The notes: generated from the letters alone by a model not told the origin. A DNA stretch of 60,968 nt from Phycisphaeraceae bacterium (GCA_019636535.1 JAHBXK010000020.1:1-60968), one strand, 5' to 3'; shown: positions 7,579 through 17,086, counted from the stretch's first letter. Translations and numbers: made by a program.

Positions 7579-10500
7579 TCAGTATGGACAGCCGAGTTGC
7601 GGGTTCCAGTACCCGAGGAACTCGATCAAGTCTGCGAGATCAACCACTCCGTCGCCGTTGAAGTCTCCGTTCGTGCCGGGCGTGACCGACTGCCCGAGGT
7701 GGGGGTTCCAGTCCGCGAGGAAGTCGATAAGGTCGGTAAGGTCCACGATTTCGTCTTGGTTGTAGTCGCCGAGTAGTTCATCGCACGGACCCGGAGTGCC
7801 GGGCTCGCCCATCACCGTGAAGTGGTACATCTCACTGCTGACCGGGACCGTGCCCTCGGTGACGAGCAGCGCACCCGGGTGGCAGATGAGTCTGCTGTCG
7901 TACGGGATGGGAGCGCTGTTGCCGTCCAGTTCGTCGCCTCGGACCGGGCGGAAGCGGAAGTTCACGGACTGGGCGCTCGCGGCGTAGACCGCCGGGTCGG
8001 TGTTGAGCGGGGTGATGAGCACTTCTCGGTTGTTCGACGTGCTCAGGGCAACGGCGAACAGGTCCAGCGCTTCGATCCATTCCGACCCGGTCCAACGGTC
8101 GACCACGCCGATGTTCCTGCCTGACGGCGGAGTCGGAGGATCGTCGCTGGCCTCGAACGTGATCGGGCCGTCGTAGCGCACGGTGATCGCCGGTTCCTCG
8201 ATGTCCGCGGCGTCGGCCAGTTCGACGGCGAAGATCGCGGCGGCCACCGCGTCGCTGCATGACCGCATGTATGACGGGCTCGACGATTGGTAGTGGATGC
8301 GGAAGGGGACCTCGCCGACATCGCCGCCGCCGTAGGCCTCGACGGCGACCGCGTGCACCGGCTGGCGGGAGAAGCAGCAGACGCCGCCGGGAGTTGTGGT
8401 GAGCGGACCCAGGATGATCGGCGCACCGGCCGAGACAGGGGGAACCTGGACGAAGCCGGTCCAGAACGAGCGTGCATCGACGTGATCGAAACCGCCGCAG
8501 TCGGGGTAGTCGTGCACGTTGGCCGCGTTGATCACGATCTGCCCGGCGAGGCCGAGGGATTGGGCCACGGCAATGCGGCCCTGCCCCGCCAAGCGCTCGC
8601 CGCCGGCGAAGCCGCGCGGCGAGTCTTCCTCGAACTCGAAGGGGCAGGGAAAGACGCAGTCTTCGAGGGGGTACTCCGCTTGGACGCCGCACGCCTCAAC
8701 CTCGGTCAGGAACTCCGTGGTTGAGCCGCACCGGCAGACCCACTCCTGCTCGTCGTTGAGATACTGGCGGTCGTCCACGAGGTTGCCGAGGCGCTCGCCG
8801 ATGCGGATGATCTGGTACGACGGCAAAACGATCGGACCGAACTCGTCGGACAGTTCTGGAACGTGGATTTCGCCGAGCATGTCGCGCATGACGTCGAGAT
8901 TGGCGAAGTCGCGAGCCAGAGGTCGGCCGTGGGGGAGACGCAGCCGATCACAACGGTGGTGACCTTGGCGTAGTGATCCTCGGGGTCCGTGGGATCGAAC
9001 GACTGCGGATCGGCTGCCAGGCCTTCCTGTTCGTAGAGGTCGCCGGACCAGACTACCCCTGCTTCCATGCTGCCGATGGTCAGCGAAGGCACCTCCTGAA
9101 ACTCGATGCGCGGCATGTACTTTCTGTGCTCGCCGGGCGTGGTTTCGAGCGTCACTCGGTCGATATTGATGCTTCCGAAGATCCCAACGCGGATCAGTGA
9201 GTCGAACGTGCCGCCCTCGCAGTCGTCGGTCTCGAACCACCACTTGGCCACGTCCATCTCGACCGGCGTGCAGTCGATCCCGGTCATGCCGCTGGTGAAC
9301 TCCGCGTAGGGCTCCGGCATCTCGAAGCCGTTGAGATTGCCGATGAAGAGCGAGCCGCCGCTATGGCTGGTCGTGGAGTGGATCTCGCGGTCGAACTCGG
9401 CGATGACTCCCGTCATACGCAACCCGATCGTGACAAAGCCGAGGATCTGTTCTGCGATGATCTTGCTGTAGTCGAGATTGTAAAAAATCTGCACCTTGGC
9501 GTCGAGAACACCGTGTACGAGAATGCCCGCCTTGCGTGCGGGCAGGCCGGGGACGGGGGCGAGGTTGACGAGATAGATGAAGCCCTCGAGATTGCCGCCG
9601 ACTTCGATCAAGCCCAGCGGCGCGTCCTCGCTCGGGTTGCCCGTGAACTCCTGCAACATTGGAGACCCCTGTCGGTCGTAGGCCGAGATCAGATCTCCGA
9701 AGCGGTTCACACCTGTTCGGAGTACAACGTCAGCCTTGGCTTCGAGAACGATCTCCCCGCCGGAGGTGACGGTGCGGATCTGCTCGATCTGTCGCTGGGC
9801 GTAGATGTTGACGCGGCCTGTCTCACCGATGGGGCCGGCGGTGAAGATGGCGGTGATGTCCTTGCCGGAGATGACGTGGGCCTGGAGGCCGACGACGCCG
9901 GAAGCGCCTGTGACCAGAACGCGCGCGATGCCGCCGCCGGTCGAATCCGAGCCGACCTCGCTCTCGATGCGCTTCATCGGCCCTGACAGCCCCTGTATGC
10001 CGCGTGCTGCCGTGACGACGTTGATCGCATACTCGCCTAACTCGCGAGTCTCGGGGTCAGCGGGAAACGGCATGAACTCCAGATCATCCTTGGCCGAAGC
10101 GAGGACGTTGCCCCGGATGAACCCGTTGCCGCTGGACGTGCTGGAGGCTTGGACACGCCAGACGCGGCCGACCGAGAGGTCGCCCTCGACGTTGCCGCTG
10201 ACCGCGAGCGCGAGGATGACGGCGTCGCGGAGTTTGGTCGGATCGGGGTCGGAAGTGTCCGTGTCAACGTAGACGATCGCCTCCGTGGCTTCGACGCCGA
10301 AGTCGATCACGCCGGGTGCCATGTTGGCTGTGACATCAGGTCGAAAATCGGTTTCCAGATCTTCGTTGCCAACGATGAGCCTGATCTTCAGATTCCCTGG
10401 AGCACCGGACATGTCGGCCCGTAGTTCGATGCCGTCGAGACTGTCGGAAGGCCCCGTTGTCGAACTCGTCGCGTCGTCGAAGACGTGGACCACGGCATCG

Positions 10501-10658
10501 GCCGTGATCGCGCCGAGGTTGACCACCGCCCGGTCGTTGTTGAAGGAAGGCGTGACGATCGAGCCGCCGTTGACGCGGTACTTGATGTCCGCTTGCGCAA
10601 CCACCGCGCCGCCCAGGGCCAACAGGCCCAGGGCGTACACAAATCGTGATCCTCTCAT
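7579..10658 (-). CDS. Large secreted beta-rich protein with C-terminal EF-hand/dockerin-like repeats (frameshifted)
   Basis: The gene reads as about 1,026 residues if one base is restored. A signal peptide (ALGLLALGGAVVAQ) precedes a long region of short Gly/Val-rich strands (GGNLEGFIYLVN, VHGVLDAKVQIFYNL) suggesting a beta-helix. Frame 1 is coherent up to VVIGCVSP. The sensible protein then resumes in another frame at RDFANLDVMRDML. The switch maps to a G5 run at 8931-8935, and adding one base joins the two frames. The C-terminus carries two calcium-loop-like repeats, DYNQDEIVDLTDL and DFNGDGVVDLADL, each followed by FLxxWNPxLG, and ends LGCPY. This resembles the dockerin-like tails of planctomycete surface proteins. 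It lies 4 bases after the SUMF1 gene, so the two are one operon. A sequencing error and a true mutation are both possible. Confidence 0.8.
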
Positions 10659-10662
10659 CTTG

Positions 10663-11817
10663 TTATCTCCTGCGTCTGTGCGTGAACAGGAAGAACCCGA
10701 GCGTGAACATCACGCCCGATGCGGGTGACGGAACGACAGCGGCAATTCGAAAGCCGTACTGAAAGATGGAAACGTTCGGCGACTGCGTGCCATGCGCATT
10801 GATGCGATCCGATATGGGTGGTCCATCGAACCACCAACTACCGTCTAGCAAGCGTTCTGGCGCAGTGCCGGGAAGTGCAACGATCGTTTCGGTCCACTCA
10901 TTAGTCCCCCCCGCCACGTCGAGGAGGCCCCACGGGCTTTGGACCGTCGGGTACGAGCCGAGGGGGATGCTGAACGGCGACAGGCCGGTGTGAATCTGAC
11001 CCCATCCACCTGAGTTGGCCTGACCATCCGCCCCGCCGGTGCCGCCGCCGGGGATGAGGCTTGGCGGTGGGCCGGGGATGATGCCCATGTCCGTCGCGTT
11101 CGACCACGTCCACCACCCACCCTGGTCTTGCCCGTGGCGGTTGGGGTCGTAGTGCGCGGCCTTGAGCCACTCGTCCCATGTCGGGATGAAGTACTTCGCC
11201 CCCGGCGAACGCGCGGCCTGGTCCGTGAACCCGTTGTCGTCGATGCCGAACGTGCTGACGTCGTACGCGCCGCTGAGGAAGGCTTCTCTGTTCGTCGCTT
11301 TGTCGTTGTGGAGCCAGTTGCAGTAGATCGCGGCCATGCGCCAACTGATGTCCCCCACCGCGCGGTACTCGTTGCCGTCTGGCACACGCCAGCGTTGGCC
11401 GCCGGGCACCGTCGGCGCTGTGCCCACCGCGCCCCAGTGATCGGGCGGGATCAGGTGCGGGATGCGATCGTCAGCCGGGCGATCGAACGCCGCGTTGTAG
11501 AACTCGACCCACTGCGCGGTGGTGACCTCGAAGCGGCCGATGCGGTACTCGTAGTTGACCGCACCCCTTCCGATGGCGCGGTCCTGAGGCGTGCCGTCGC
11601 CCATCCACGGCGCGTTGCCGGGTGCGCCGATCGTGACGAACTCGATGCCGTGGTCCACCGTGATCTGCCCGCCGGAGGCGATCGCCGTCGGTGTCAGCGG
11701 GATGCCGGAGGGGGGGATGGGATTGGCGAGGGTGACGCTCGATAGGCAGGCAACGACCGCCCCCGTGATGGCCAGCGTCCCAGAACGACGACGATCCCAG
11801 ATGGTCCGTGAAAGCAT
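10663..11817 (-). CDS. Secreted SUMF1 (formylglycine-generating-enzyme-like) domain protein, right copy
   Basis: 384 residues with signal peptide (ITGAVVACLSSVTLA) and mature start NPIPPSG. About the first 100 mature residues are nearly identical to the left copy at 69-1304, while the signal peptides are unrelated. SUMF1 motifs are EVTTAQWVEFYNA, FIPTWDEWLKAAHYDP and PWGLLDVAGGTNEWTE. Only one cysteine (IYCNWL) remains in the mature part, so the copper-binding pair of catalytic FGEs is absent. The tail VPSPA, hydrophobic segment, THRRRR looks like a PEP-CTERM-type sorting signal. GGAG lies 6 bases before the ATG. It is the first gene of a two-gene operon with the large secreted protein. Confidence 0.88.
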   Translation of the reverse strand: MLSRTIWDRRRSGTLAITGAVVACLSSVTLANPIPPSGIPLTPTAIASGGQITVDHGIEFVTIGAPGNAPWMGDGTPQDRAIGRGAVNYEYRIGRFEVTTAQWVEFYNAAFDRPADDRIPHLIPPDHWGAVGTAPTVPGGQRWRVPDGNEYRAVGDISWRMAAIYCNWLHNDKATNREAFLSGAYDVSTFGIDDNGFTDQAARSPGAKYFIPTWDEWLKAAHYDPNRHGQDQGGWWTWSNATDMGIIPGPPPSLIPGGGTGGADGQANSGGWGQIHTGLSPFSIPLGSYPTVQSPWGLLDVAGGTNEWTETIVALPGTAPERLLDGSWWFDGPPISDRINAHGTQSPNVSIFQYGFRIAAVVPSPASGVMFTLGFFLFTHRRRR

Positions 11818-11843
11818 GGCAGTCTCCGAGAGTCTGTGTCACC

Positions 11844-11863
11844 GGCGTACGGGTCTGTACGCC
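11844..11863. promoter_or_regulatory. Inverted repeat in the leader of the SUMF1 operon
   Basis: GGCGTAC, six bases, then GTACGCC form a perfect 7-bp inverted repeat 27-46 bases upstream of the right SUMF1 start codon. The left copy keeps GGCGTAC with a decayed second arm (GTGCGCG) at the matching place near position 20-40. It could be an operator or a leader-RNA hairpin. The rest of the 311-base interval up to pilT holds an AT-richer stretch at 11880-11960, likely the operon promoter area, and no gene. Confidence 0.45.
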
Positions 11864-12128
11864 GAAAAACTCTCGCTCCTGCTTAGATAGTCGTAGAAGA
11901 TACAACCGTGTGAGCCGGAAGCGGAAAATAAGTAGAAAAAATCTTCAATGTTCGGATCGTGGTGGGTAACTTGGGAGGTGTTTATTGAATGTGAGGAAGA
12001 TCTGAGGGACTCGGGCGGCGGTGGTGTGGCGTGGCGCGCGGATCGGGCGGGAGCGTGTACACTGACGGTGTGCGGCTGGTGCGGGTGAGGGGCAAGGCGG
12101 CGGGCGGGGAGAAACGGCCCGGTGACGC

Positions 12129-13250
12129 ATGATCAGCGGCGGCCTGTCGATCCATAAACTGCTCGCGGGGATGCGCAAGTACGGCGCCAGCGATCTGCAC
12201 ATCAAGGTTGGGACGCCGCCGGTGTATCGGGTGGGCGGGATTCTGAAGGTGCTGGGGACGGAAGGGCTGACGGACGACGAGGCGGACCACCTGCTGGACC
12301 CGATCGTGCCGGAGAAGTTGCGGTCGAAGTACGACGTGGACGGGGACCTGGACTTTGCGACGCACGACGACGAGGGGGATCGGTATCGCGTGAGCATGTA
12401 TCGCGCGGGCGGGCACGTGAACGCGGCGATCCGGCGCGTGAAGGCGGAGATTCCGAGTTACGCGGATCTGCACCTGCCGGACGTTTACGGGCAGATCGTG
12501 AGCAAGACCAACGAGGGGCTTGTGCTGATCGTGGGGACGACGGGGAGCGGGAAGAGCTCGACGCTCGCGGCGATGATCGAGCACATCAACAGCACCGAGG
12601 CCTGCAACATCATCACGGTTGAGGACCCGGTGGAGTACCGGTTCAAGCCGAAGAAGTCGATCATCTCGCAGCGGGAGATCGGGATCGACGTGCCGGACTT
12701 CCCGTCGGCGCTGCGGCACGTTGTTCGCCAGGACCCGGACGTGATTCTGATCGGCGAGTTGCGCGATCAGGAGACGGTGATGGCGGCGATCCAGGCGGCG
12801 GAGACGGGGCACCTGGTGTTCGCGACGCTGCACACGGCGGACACGATGCAGGCGTTCGCGCGCATGCTCGAGTTTTTCCCGCGCGAGCAGCACGCGTTCA
12901 TCCGGGGGTCGCTGTCGAACACGCTGCGGGCGATCTGCGCGCAGCGTCTGCTGCCGACGGTGGAGGAGTTTGAGGTTCGCGTGGTGCCGGCGACGGAGGT
13001 GCTGCTGAACACGCCGATCGTGGTGGAGCGGATCCGGGACGGTCAGGAGGCGGATATTCCGTCGATCATCAACGCGTCGATCCACGAGGGGATGCGGAGC
13101 ACGATCAAGAGCCTTGCGGAACTGGTGAACAAGGGGTGGGTGTCAGCGCGCGTGGCGATGGCGTATGCGCCCAACCGCGATGCGCTGGACAGCGAACTCA
13201 AGGGCGTCGAGGTGAAGGCGAGCACGCTGGTGACGCGCGGGAAGGCGTGA
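12129..13250 (+). CDS. pilT: Type IV pilus retraction ATPase PilT
   Basis: 373 residues, the usual PilT size. An N-terminal PAS-like domain (GASDLHIKVGTPP) leads into the ATPase. Walker A is GTTGSGKS near residue 136, the Asp box is ITVEDPVEYRF, Walker B is DVILIGELRD, and the His box is TGHLVFATLHTADT. PilT hexamers depolymerise type IV pili at the cytoplasmic face of the inner membrane and drive twitching or DNA uptake. No other pilus gene is adjacent, which is common for pilT. ATG at 12129 follows a purine-rich GGGGAGAAA about 16 bases upstream, which is far, so the start is only moderately certain. Confidence 0.95.
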   Translation: MISGGLSIHKLLAGMRKYGASDLHIKVGTPPVYRVGGILKVLGTEGLTDDEADHLLDPIVPEKLRSKYDVDGDLDFATHDDEGDRYRVSMYRAGGHVNAAIRRVKAEIPSYADLHLPDVYGQIVSKTNEGLVLIVGTTGSGKSSTLAAMIEHINSTEACNIITVEDPVEYRFKPKKSIISQREIGIDVPDFPSALRHVVRQDPDVILIGELRDQETVMAAIQAAETGHLVFATLHTADTMQAFARMLEFFPREQHAFIRGSLSNTLRAICAQRLLPTVEEFEVRVVPATEVLLNTPIVVERIRDGQEADIPSIINASIHEGMRSTIKSLAELVNKGWVSARVAMAYAPNRDALDSELKGVEVKASTLVTRGKA

Positions 13251-13304
13251 GCGCTTTGCTGAGCGCTCTGGGCGGGAGTGCGTTGGGATCTGCGGGTCCG
13301 GTGC

Positions 13305-14081
13305 TCAGCGGCGCGAGTTCATGAAGATGAGGACGTAGTAGAGGAGCGTGGCGATCGCGCCGACGGTTGCGGCGACGTAGGTGAGGGCCGCGGCGGAGAG
13401 GACGCTGTTCATCGCCTTGGCTTCGCCGCCCTGCCCGACGAGGTTGGAGGAGTAGAGGAGTCGCTTGGCGCGAGCGGAGGCATCGAACTCGACGGGGAGA
13501 TTGATGAGTTGGAAGAGGACGACGGCTGAGAAGAGGACGATGCCGGTGATCATGAGCCACTGGCCCGCAACGGTGGCGGCTGCGCCCATGAACATGCCGA
13601 TGATGATCATGATGATGCCGGCCTGAGAGCCGATGCCCGCGATCGGAACGATGCGGTTTCGGATGACGAGGGGGCCGTAACTGGTTGCGTCTTGGATGGC
13701 GTGGCCGGCTTCGTGGGCGGCGATGCCGAGTGCGGCGACGGAGCGGCCGCTGTAGACGTCGGGGGAGAGGCGGAGGACCTTGTGCTTGGGGTCGTAGTGA
13801 TCGGAGAGGAAGCCCTGGACGGGCTCGATCTTGACGCCGACGAGGTTGTGGGAGTCGAGGATCATCTGGGCGGCCTCAGCGCCGGTGATGCCGGAAGAGG
13901 CGCGGACCTTGGCCGCGCGGGCGAAACTGGACTTGACCCTGAACTGCGCCCAAAGGCCCAGGAGCAGCGGGGGGATCATGAACAGGAAGTAGAGCCCCCA
14001 GCCCGAGAGCAAGCCGCCGCCACCGCCGCCGGATGAACCGGCGGGGACGAAGTTCTGTGCGAGTTGCAGGATCGTGAACAT
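13305..14081 (-). CDS. Membrane zinc metallopeptidase (YugP-like)
   Basis: 258 residues. A glycine-rich N-terminus and a membrane span (LYFLFMIPPLLLGLWAQ) come before the catalytic region with the zinc motif HEAGH (in AALGIAAHEAGHAIQDA, near residue 118). Two or three further membrane spans follow (AGIIMIIIGMFMGAAA, ITGIVLFSAVVLFQL) and then a cytosolic or membrane tail. The order and size match the neutral zinc metallopeptidase family typified by Bacillus YugP. ATG at 14081 has GGGAGA 8 bases upstream; the open frame extends further to 14402 without support. The substrate is unknown. It converges with pilT and lies downstream of a DnaJ-type gene. Confidence 0.9.
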   Translation of the reverse strand: MFTILQLAQNFVPAGSSGGGGGGLLSGWGLYFLFMIPPLLLGLWAQFRVKSSFARAAKVRASSGITGAEAAQMILDSHNLVGVKIEPVQGFLSDHYDPKHKVLRLSPDVYSGRSVAALGIAAHEAGHAIQDATSYGPLVIRNRIVPIAGIGSQAGIIMIIIGMFMGAAATVAGQWLMITGIVLFSAVVLFQLINLPVEFDASARAKRLLYSSNLVGQGGEAKAMNSVLSAAALTYVAATVGAIATLLYYVLIFMNSRR

Positions 14082-14149
14082 CGACGGTCTCCCGTTTCCA
14101 ATGCGAGTTTGCGTGATCAGACCGACCGCGCGAACGTGTGCTGACAACC

Positions 14150-15196
14150 TTACGCCGACCGAGCATCGAAGTTCGAGACCTTGGCGAGTTCCTCGAAGAG
14201 TCGGCGTTCTTCGTCGGAGAGTTGTTTGGGGATCACGATCCGGAGTTCGACGAGGAGGTCGGCGCGATCTCCGGATCGGCGGGGCAGACCCTTGTTCTTG
14301 ATTCGCAGGCGCTGGCCACCCTGCGAGCCGGGCGGGATGGTGATGATGACTTCCTGATCGGGCGTTTGGACGGGGCGCTTGGCGCCGAGGGCGGCCTCCC
14401 ACGGCGCAAGCGGGAGGGAAGTGATGAGGTTGAGCGTCTCGGGTTCGATTCGGAAGCGCGGGTCGGGTTGGATTCGGATGGTGAGGAGGAGATCTCCCGC
14501 GTGAGAGGGACTCTCGCCCTGTCCGCCCTGACCGGCGAGGCGGATGATGGAGCCGTCGGTGACGCCGGGCGGGATGCGAACGTCGATTCGGCGCGCTTCG
14601 GAGGGTTTGTTGGGATCGGCGAGCGAGATCTGGCGCGTGCCGCCGTGATAGGCATCGGAGAGCGGGATGGCGATCTCGGCCTCGATGGTGCGGCCGCGTC
14701 GCGGTGCTCGCTGGGTTCGTGCGTGGCGCGTGGCAGCGCCGCCCGCAGCGCGGAGATCGTCGAAATCGAAGCCCATGCCGCCGAACCCGCCCCCTCCTCC
14801 CATTCCACCCCCGCCCATGCCGCCGGAACGTGCGCCGGCTTGGGCGAAGGGTCCGCCGCGACCGAAGAGGGACTCGAAGAAGTCGCTGAAGTCGCCGGTG
14901 CCCTCGAAGCCGGCGGATTGTCCGGGTTGGCTGGTGCCTCGCCAGCCGGGAGGGGGGCGGAAGTCCTGTCCGGCCTTCCAGTCGTTGCCGAGTTGGTCGT
15001 AGAGTTTTCGTTTTTGCGGGTCTTTGAGGACTTCGTAGGCCTCGTTGAGGGCCTTGAAGCGTTTCTCGGCCTCGGGCGACTTGTTGACGTCGGGGTGGTA
15101 CTCGCGGGCGAGTTTTCTGAAGGCGCGCTGAATCTCTTCCGCGCTGGCGGAGCGTGCGACACCCAGTGTTCCGTAGTAGTCCTGAAACTCGGCCAT
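14150..15196 (-). CDS. DnaJ-type co-chaperone (CbpA-like, no zinc finger)
   Basis: 348 residues. A J domain occupies residues 1-70 with the HPD motif in [11 protein letters not shown]. It is followed by a Gly/Phe-rich linker ([19 protein letters not shown]) and the C-terminal substrate-binding and dimerisation domains ([35 protein letters not shown]). The cysteine-rich zinc module of classical DnaJ is missing, which makes it the CbpA/DjlB-like type. It should stimulate DnaK ATPase and deliver clients. ATG 15196 begins [13 protein letters not shown], the canonical start. The Hsp20 gene lies on the opposite strand across a 420-base divergent interval, so the two stress genes may share control. 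Confidence 0.93.
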   Translation of the reverse strand: MAEFQDYYGTLGVARSASAEEIQRAFRKLAREYHPDVNKSPEAEKRFKALNEAYEVLKDPQKRKLYDQLGNDWKAGQDFRPPPGWRGTSQPGQSAGFEGTGDFSDFFESLFGRGGPFAQAGARSGGMGGGGMGGGGGFGGMGFDFDDLRAAGGAATRHARTQRAPRRGRTIEAEIAIPLSDAYHGGTRQISLADPNKPSEARRIDVRIPPGVTDGSIIRLAGQGGQGESPSHAGDLLLTIRIQPDPRFRIEPETLNLITSLPLAPWEAALGAKRPVQTPDQEVIITIPPGSQGGQRLRIKNKGLPRRSGDRADLLVELRIVIPKQLSDEERRLFEELAKVSNFDARSA

Positions 15197-15492
15197 GCGG
15201 GCTCCGGAGGTCAACCGCTGCGGGCGCGAACGACGGCCTGGCCCGGCGGTCGAGCGTAGGGAATCAAGCGGCGTGCCAGAGCCGGTTTAAGCCGGTTGTG
15301 CGGGGCTTGCGAAGCGGAGCGCGGTGACTCCGCCGCGGCAGGGGCGCACCGGCTGGCTCGCGTGGGGGCATGGGTTCGGTGGTGGTTTGTGTAGCCAGCC
15401 GAGGCAGGCGGGGAGTGCCAAGTTGGCAGCGGTGGGCGTGTGTTGGAGCTTGTGGTGTCGCGTTGGCTGTGCGTGACGCGGGTGGGCTGGGT

Positions 15493-15508
15493 TGGCACGG
15501 AGTTTGTA
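15493..15508 (+). promoter_or_regulatory. Sigma-54-like promoter upstream of hsp20
   Basis: TGGCACG, four bases, then TTGTA matches the sigma-54 consensus TGGCACG-N4-TTGCA with the correct GG-N10 spacing; only the -12 GC is GT. It lies about 110 bases before the Hsp20 start on the coding strand. The interval 15197-15618 between dnaJ-like and hsp20 holds no gene. I saw no CIRCE-type element in it. Confidence 0.5.
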
Positions 15509-15618
15509 TTCGGGGGTGATGTTCGGCGAGCGCGTTGAACGTCCGACGCGGGGTCGGAGTGCGTCGATCGCCGGGCGCATGGGACGTGTGAGTCCCGAAT
15601 CGCGAAGGAGGTTGGGCC

Positions 15619-16071
15619 ATGTTGATCCGACGAGTTTCACCGGTCACGGTTGAGCCGAGCATGCTGTCGCACCTGAGCCGCGTCATGGACGACATGGTTC
15701 GAGAGACGTTCGGCGAGACGGGCGGGAGCACGCCTGTGCGGTCGTTTCCGCCGCTGAATGTTTGGGAGGAGGACAAGGCGATCCACGTTGAGGCGGAGTT
15801 GCCGGGCGTGGATCCGTCGAAGATCGACGTGAAGGTCGAGCACGGTGCGCTGTCGATCAGCGGTACGAAGGAGGACACGCGTGAGGAGAAGGGGAAGAAC
15901 TTCCATCGCTCCGAGCGCGTGTTCGGTTCGTTCTTCCGTCAAGTGATGCTTCCTGAGAACATCGATCCTGAGCAGGTGAAGGCCGAGTTCAACGGCGGCG
16001 TGCTGCACGTGAGCGTGCAGAAGCGGAACGGCGTTGCCGCGAGGAAAGTGCCGGTGGTCTCCAAGAGCTGA
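15619..16071 (+). CDS. Small heat shock protein, Hsp20/alpha-crystallin family
   Basis: 150 residues, typical length. A short N-terminal arm (residues 1-45) is followed by the alpha-crystallin domain beginning PLNVWEEDKAIHVEAELPGV and running through GALSISGTKEDTREEKGKNF, FHRSERVFGSFFRQVMLPENI and the conserved AEFNGGVLHVSVQK. The C-terminal tail carries KVPVV in place of the usual IxI anchor. It acts as an ATP-independent holdase for unfolding proteins in the cytoplasm. AAGGAGG lies 8 bases before ATG 15619, a strong ribosome binding site that fits high expression under stress. Confidence 0.95.
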   Translation: MLIRRVSPVTVEPSMLSHLSRVMDDMVRETFGETGGSTPVRSFPPLNVWEEDKAIHVEAELPGVDPSKIDVKVEHGALSISGTKEDTREEKGKNFHRSERVFGSFFRQVMLPENIDPEQVKAEFNGGVLHVSVQKRNGVAARKVPVVSKS

Positions 16072-16137
16072 GCCACTGGCGGAGCGGCGGGCGGGTGTTT
16101 GCGCCACGCCGCGATGATGGGGCGGCTCTCTCCGCGG

Positions 16138-17058
16138 TCAGGCGTCGGGCCTGAGCGTGGGGGGTGCCGCCCATCGCATTTTTGTGACGAGGGTGTGCCA
16201 GTAGTTGCCGCGCGGGTTTCGGACGAAGCGTGCGGGCGTGCTGTGGCGGCGGATGAGGACTGAGTCGCCGGAGTGGAGACCGCAGAAGACCTGGCCGTCG
16301 GCGACGAGGGTGGTGCCGGAGCCTGGGTGATCGGACTTGGATGATCGTGACGGCTGGTTGGCGCGATCGACGCGGATGCGCACCGTCGTGTCGAGGTTGA
16401 GCACGACGGGGCGGAATGCGAGGGTGTGCGCGGCGAGGGGCGTGACGACGAGCACGGGCGCATCGGGCGAGACGATCGGTCCGCCGGCGGAGGCGTTGTA
16501 CGCGGTTGAGCCGATGGGGGTGGAGACGATGACGCCGTCGCCGGTGAGCGAGGGGCCCTCGTGTCCGTCGATCTCCAACCTGAGTGCGATCAATCGGAAC
16601 GGTGGGCCGGCGGTGATGACGGCGTCGTTGAGCGCGAGGGCGTGGCAGGACGGGCTCGCGGGGCCGGACTTGGGAGCGGGATCGGCACGCTCGACGCCGA
16701 TGCTGAGGAGCGGACGGTCTTGCGTGACGAGCGGGGAACCGTCGAAGAGCGTCGGCGCCTGATCGCGGAGGGCGGGGAGATCGAACTCGGCCATGAAGCC
16801 GAGTTTGCCGAGGTTCACGCCGAGCATCGGGAGGCCGAGGTCCGCGCATCGGCGGCTCTGGGAGAGGAGTGTTCCGTCGCCGCCGAGGACGACGATCAGG
16901 TCAGCGCCCGAGGCTCGGGCGGGGTCGATGGGCGATGAGTCGGCGTCGAGTTCGGCGGTGACTCGGCCGCGGTGTGTGATGAGCGAGCGCACTTCGTCGA
17001 GCGCACCGGCGACCTCGGGCTTGTCGCGGTTGACCAGGAGGAGGACCGAACGGGGCAT
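16138..17058 (-). CDS. nadK: NAD kinase
   Basis: 306 residues. MPRSVLLLVNRDKPE begins the N-terminal domain. The signature GGDGT is in DLIVVLGGDGTLLSQ near residue 60, followed by NLGKLGFMAEF. The nucleotide-binding segment is STPIGSTAYNASAGGPIV, and LNDAVI stands where the family has LNE(D)-VV. The enzyme phosphorylates NAD to NADP with ATP or polyphosphate. ATG 17058 gives the family-standard start; the open frame extends upstream into the dxs end region without support. It is the last gene of a minus-strand run with dxs, a polyprenyl synthase, EIIA and rsmB. Confidence 0.95.
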   Translation of the reverse strand: MPRSVLLLVNRDKPEVAGALDEVRSLITHRGRVTAELDADSSPIDPARASGADLIVVLGGDGTLLSQSRRCADLGLPMLGVNLGKLGFMAEFDLPALRDQAPTLFDGSPLVTQDRPLLSIGVERADPAPKSGPASPSCHALALNDAVITAGPPFRLIALRLEIDGHEGPSLTGDGVIVSTPIGSTAYNASAGGPIVSPDAPVLVVTPLAAHTLAFRPVVLNLDTTVRIRVDRANQPSRSSKSDHPGSGTTLVADGQVFCGLHSGDSVLIRRHSTPARFVRNPRGNYWHTLVTKMRWAAPPTLRPDA

Positions 17059-17086
17059 GCGGCGGCGCCTGTCGAAGAGTGCCGGG

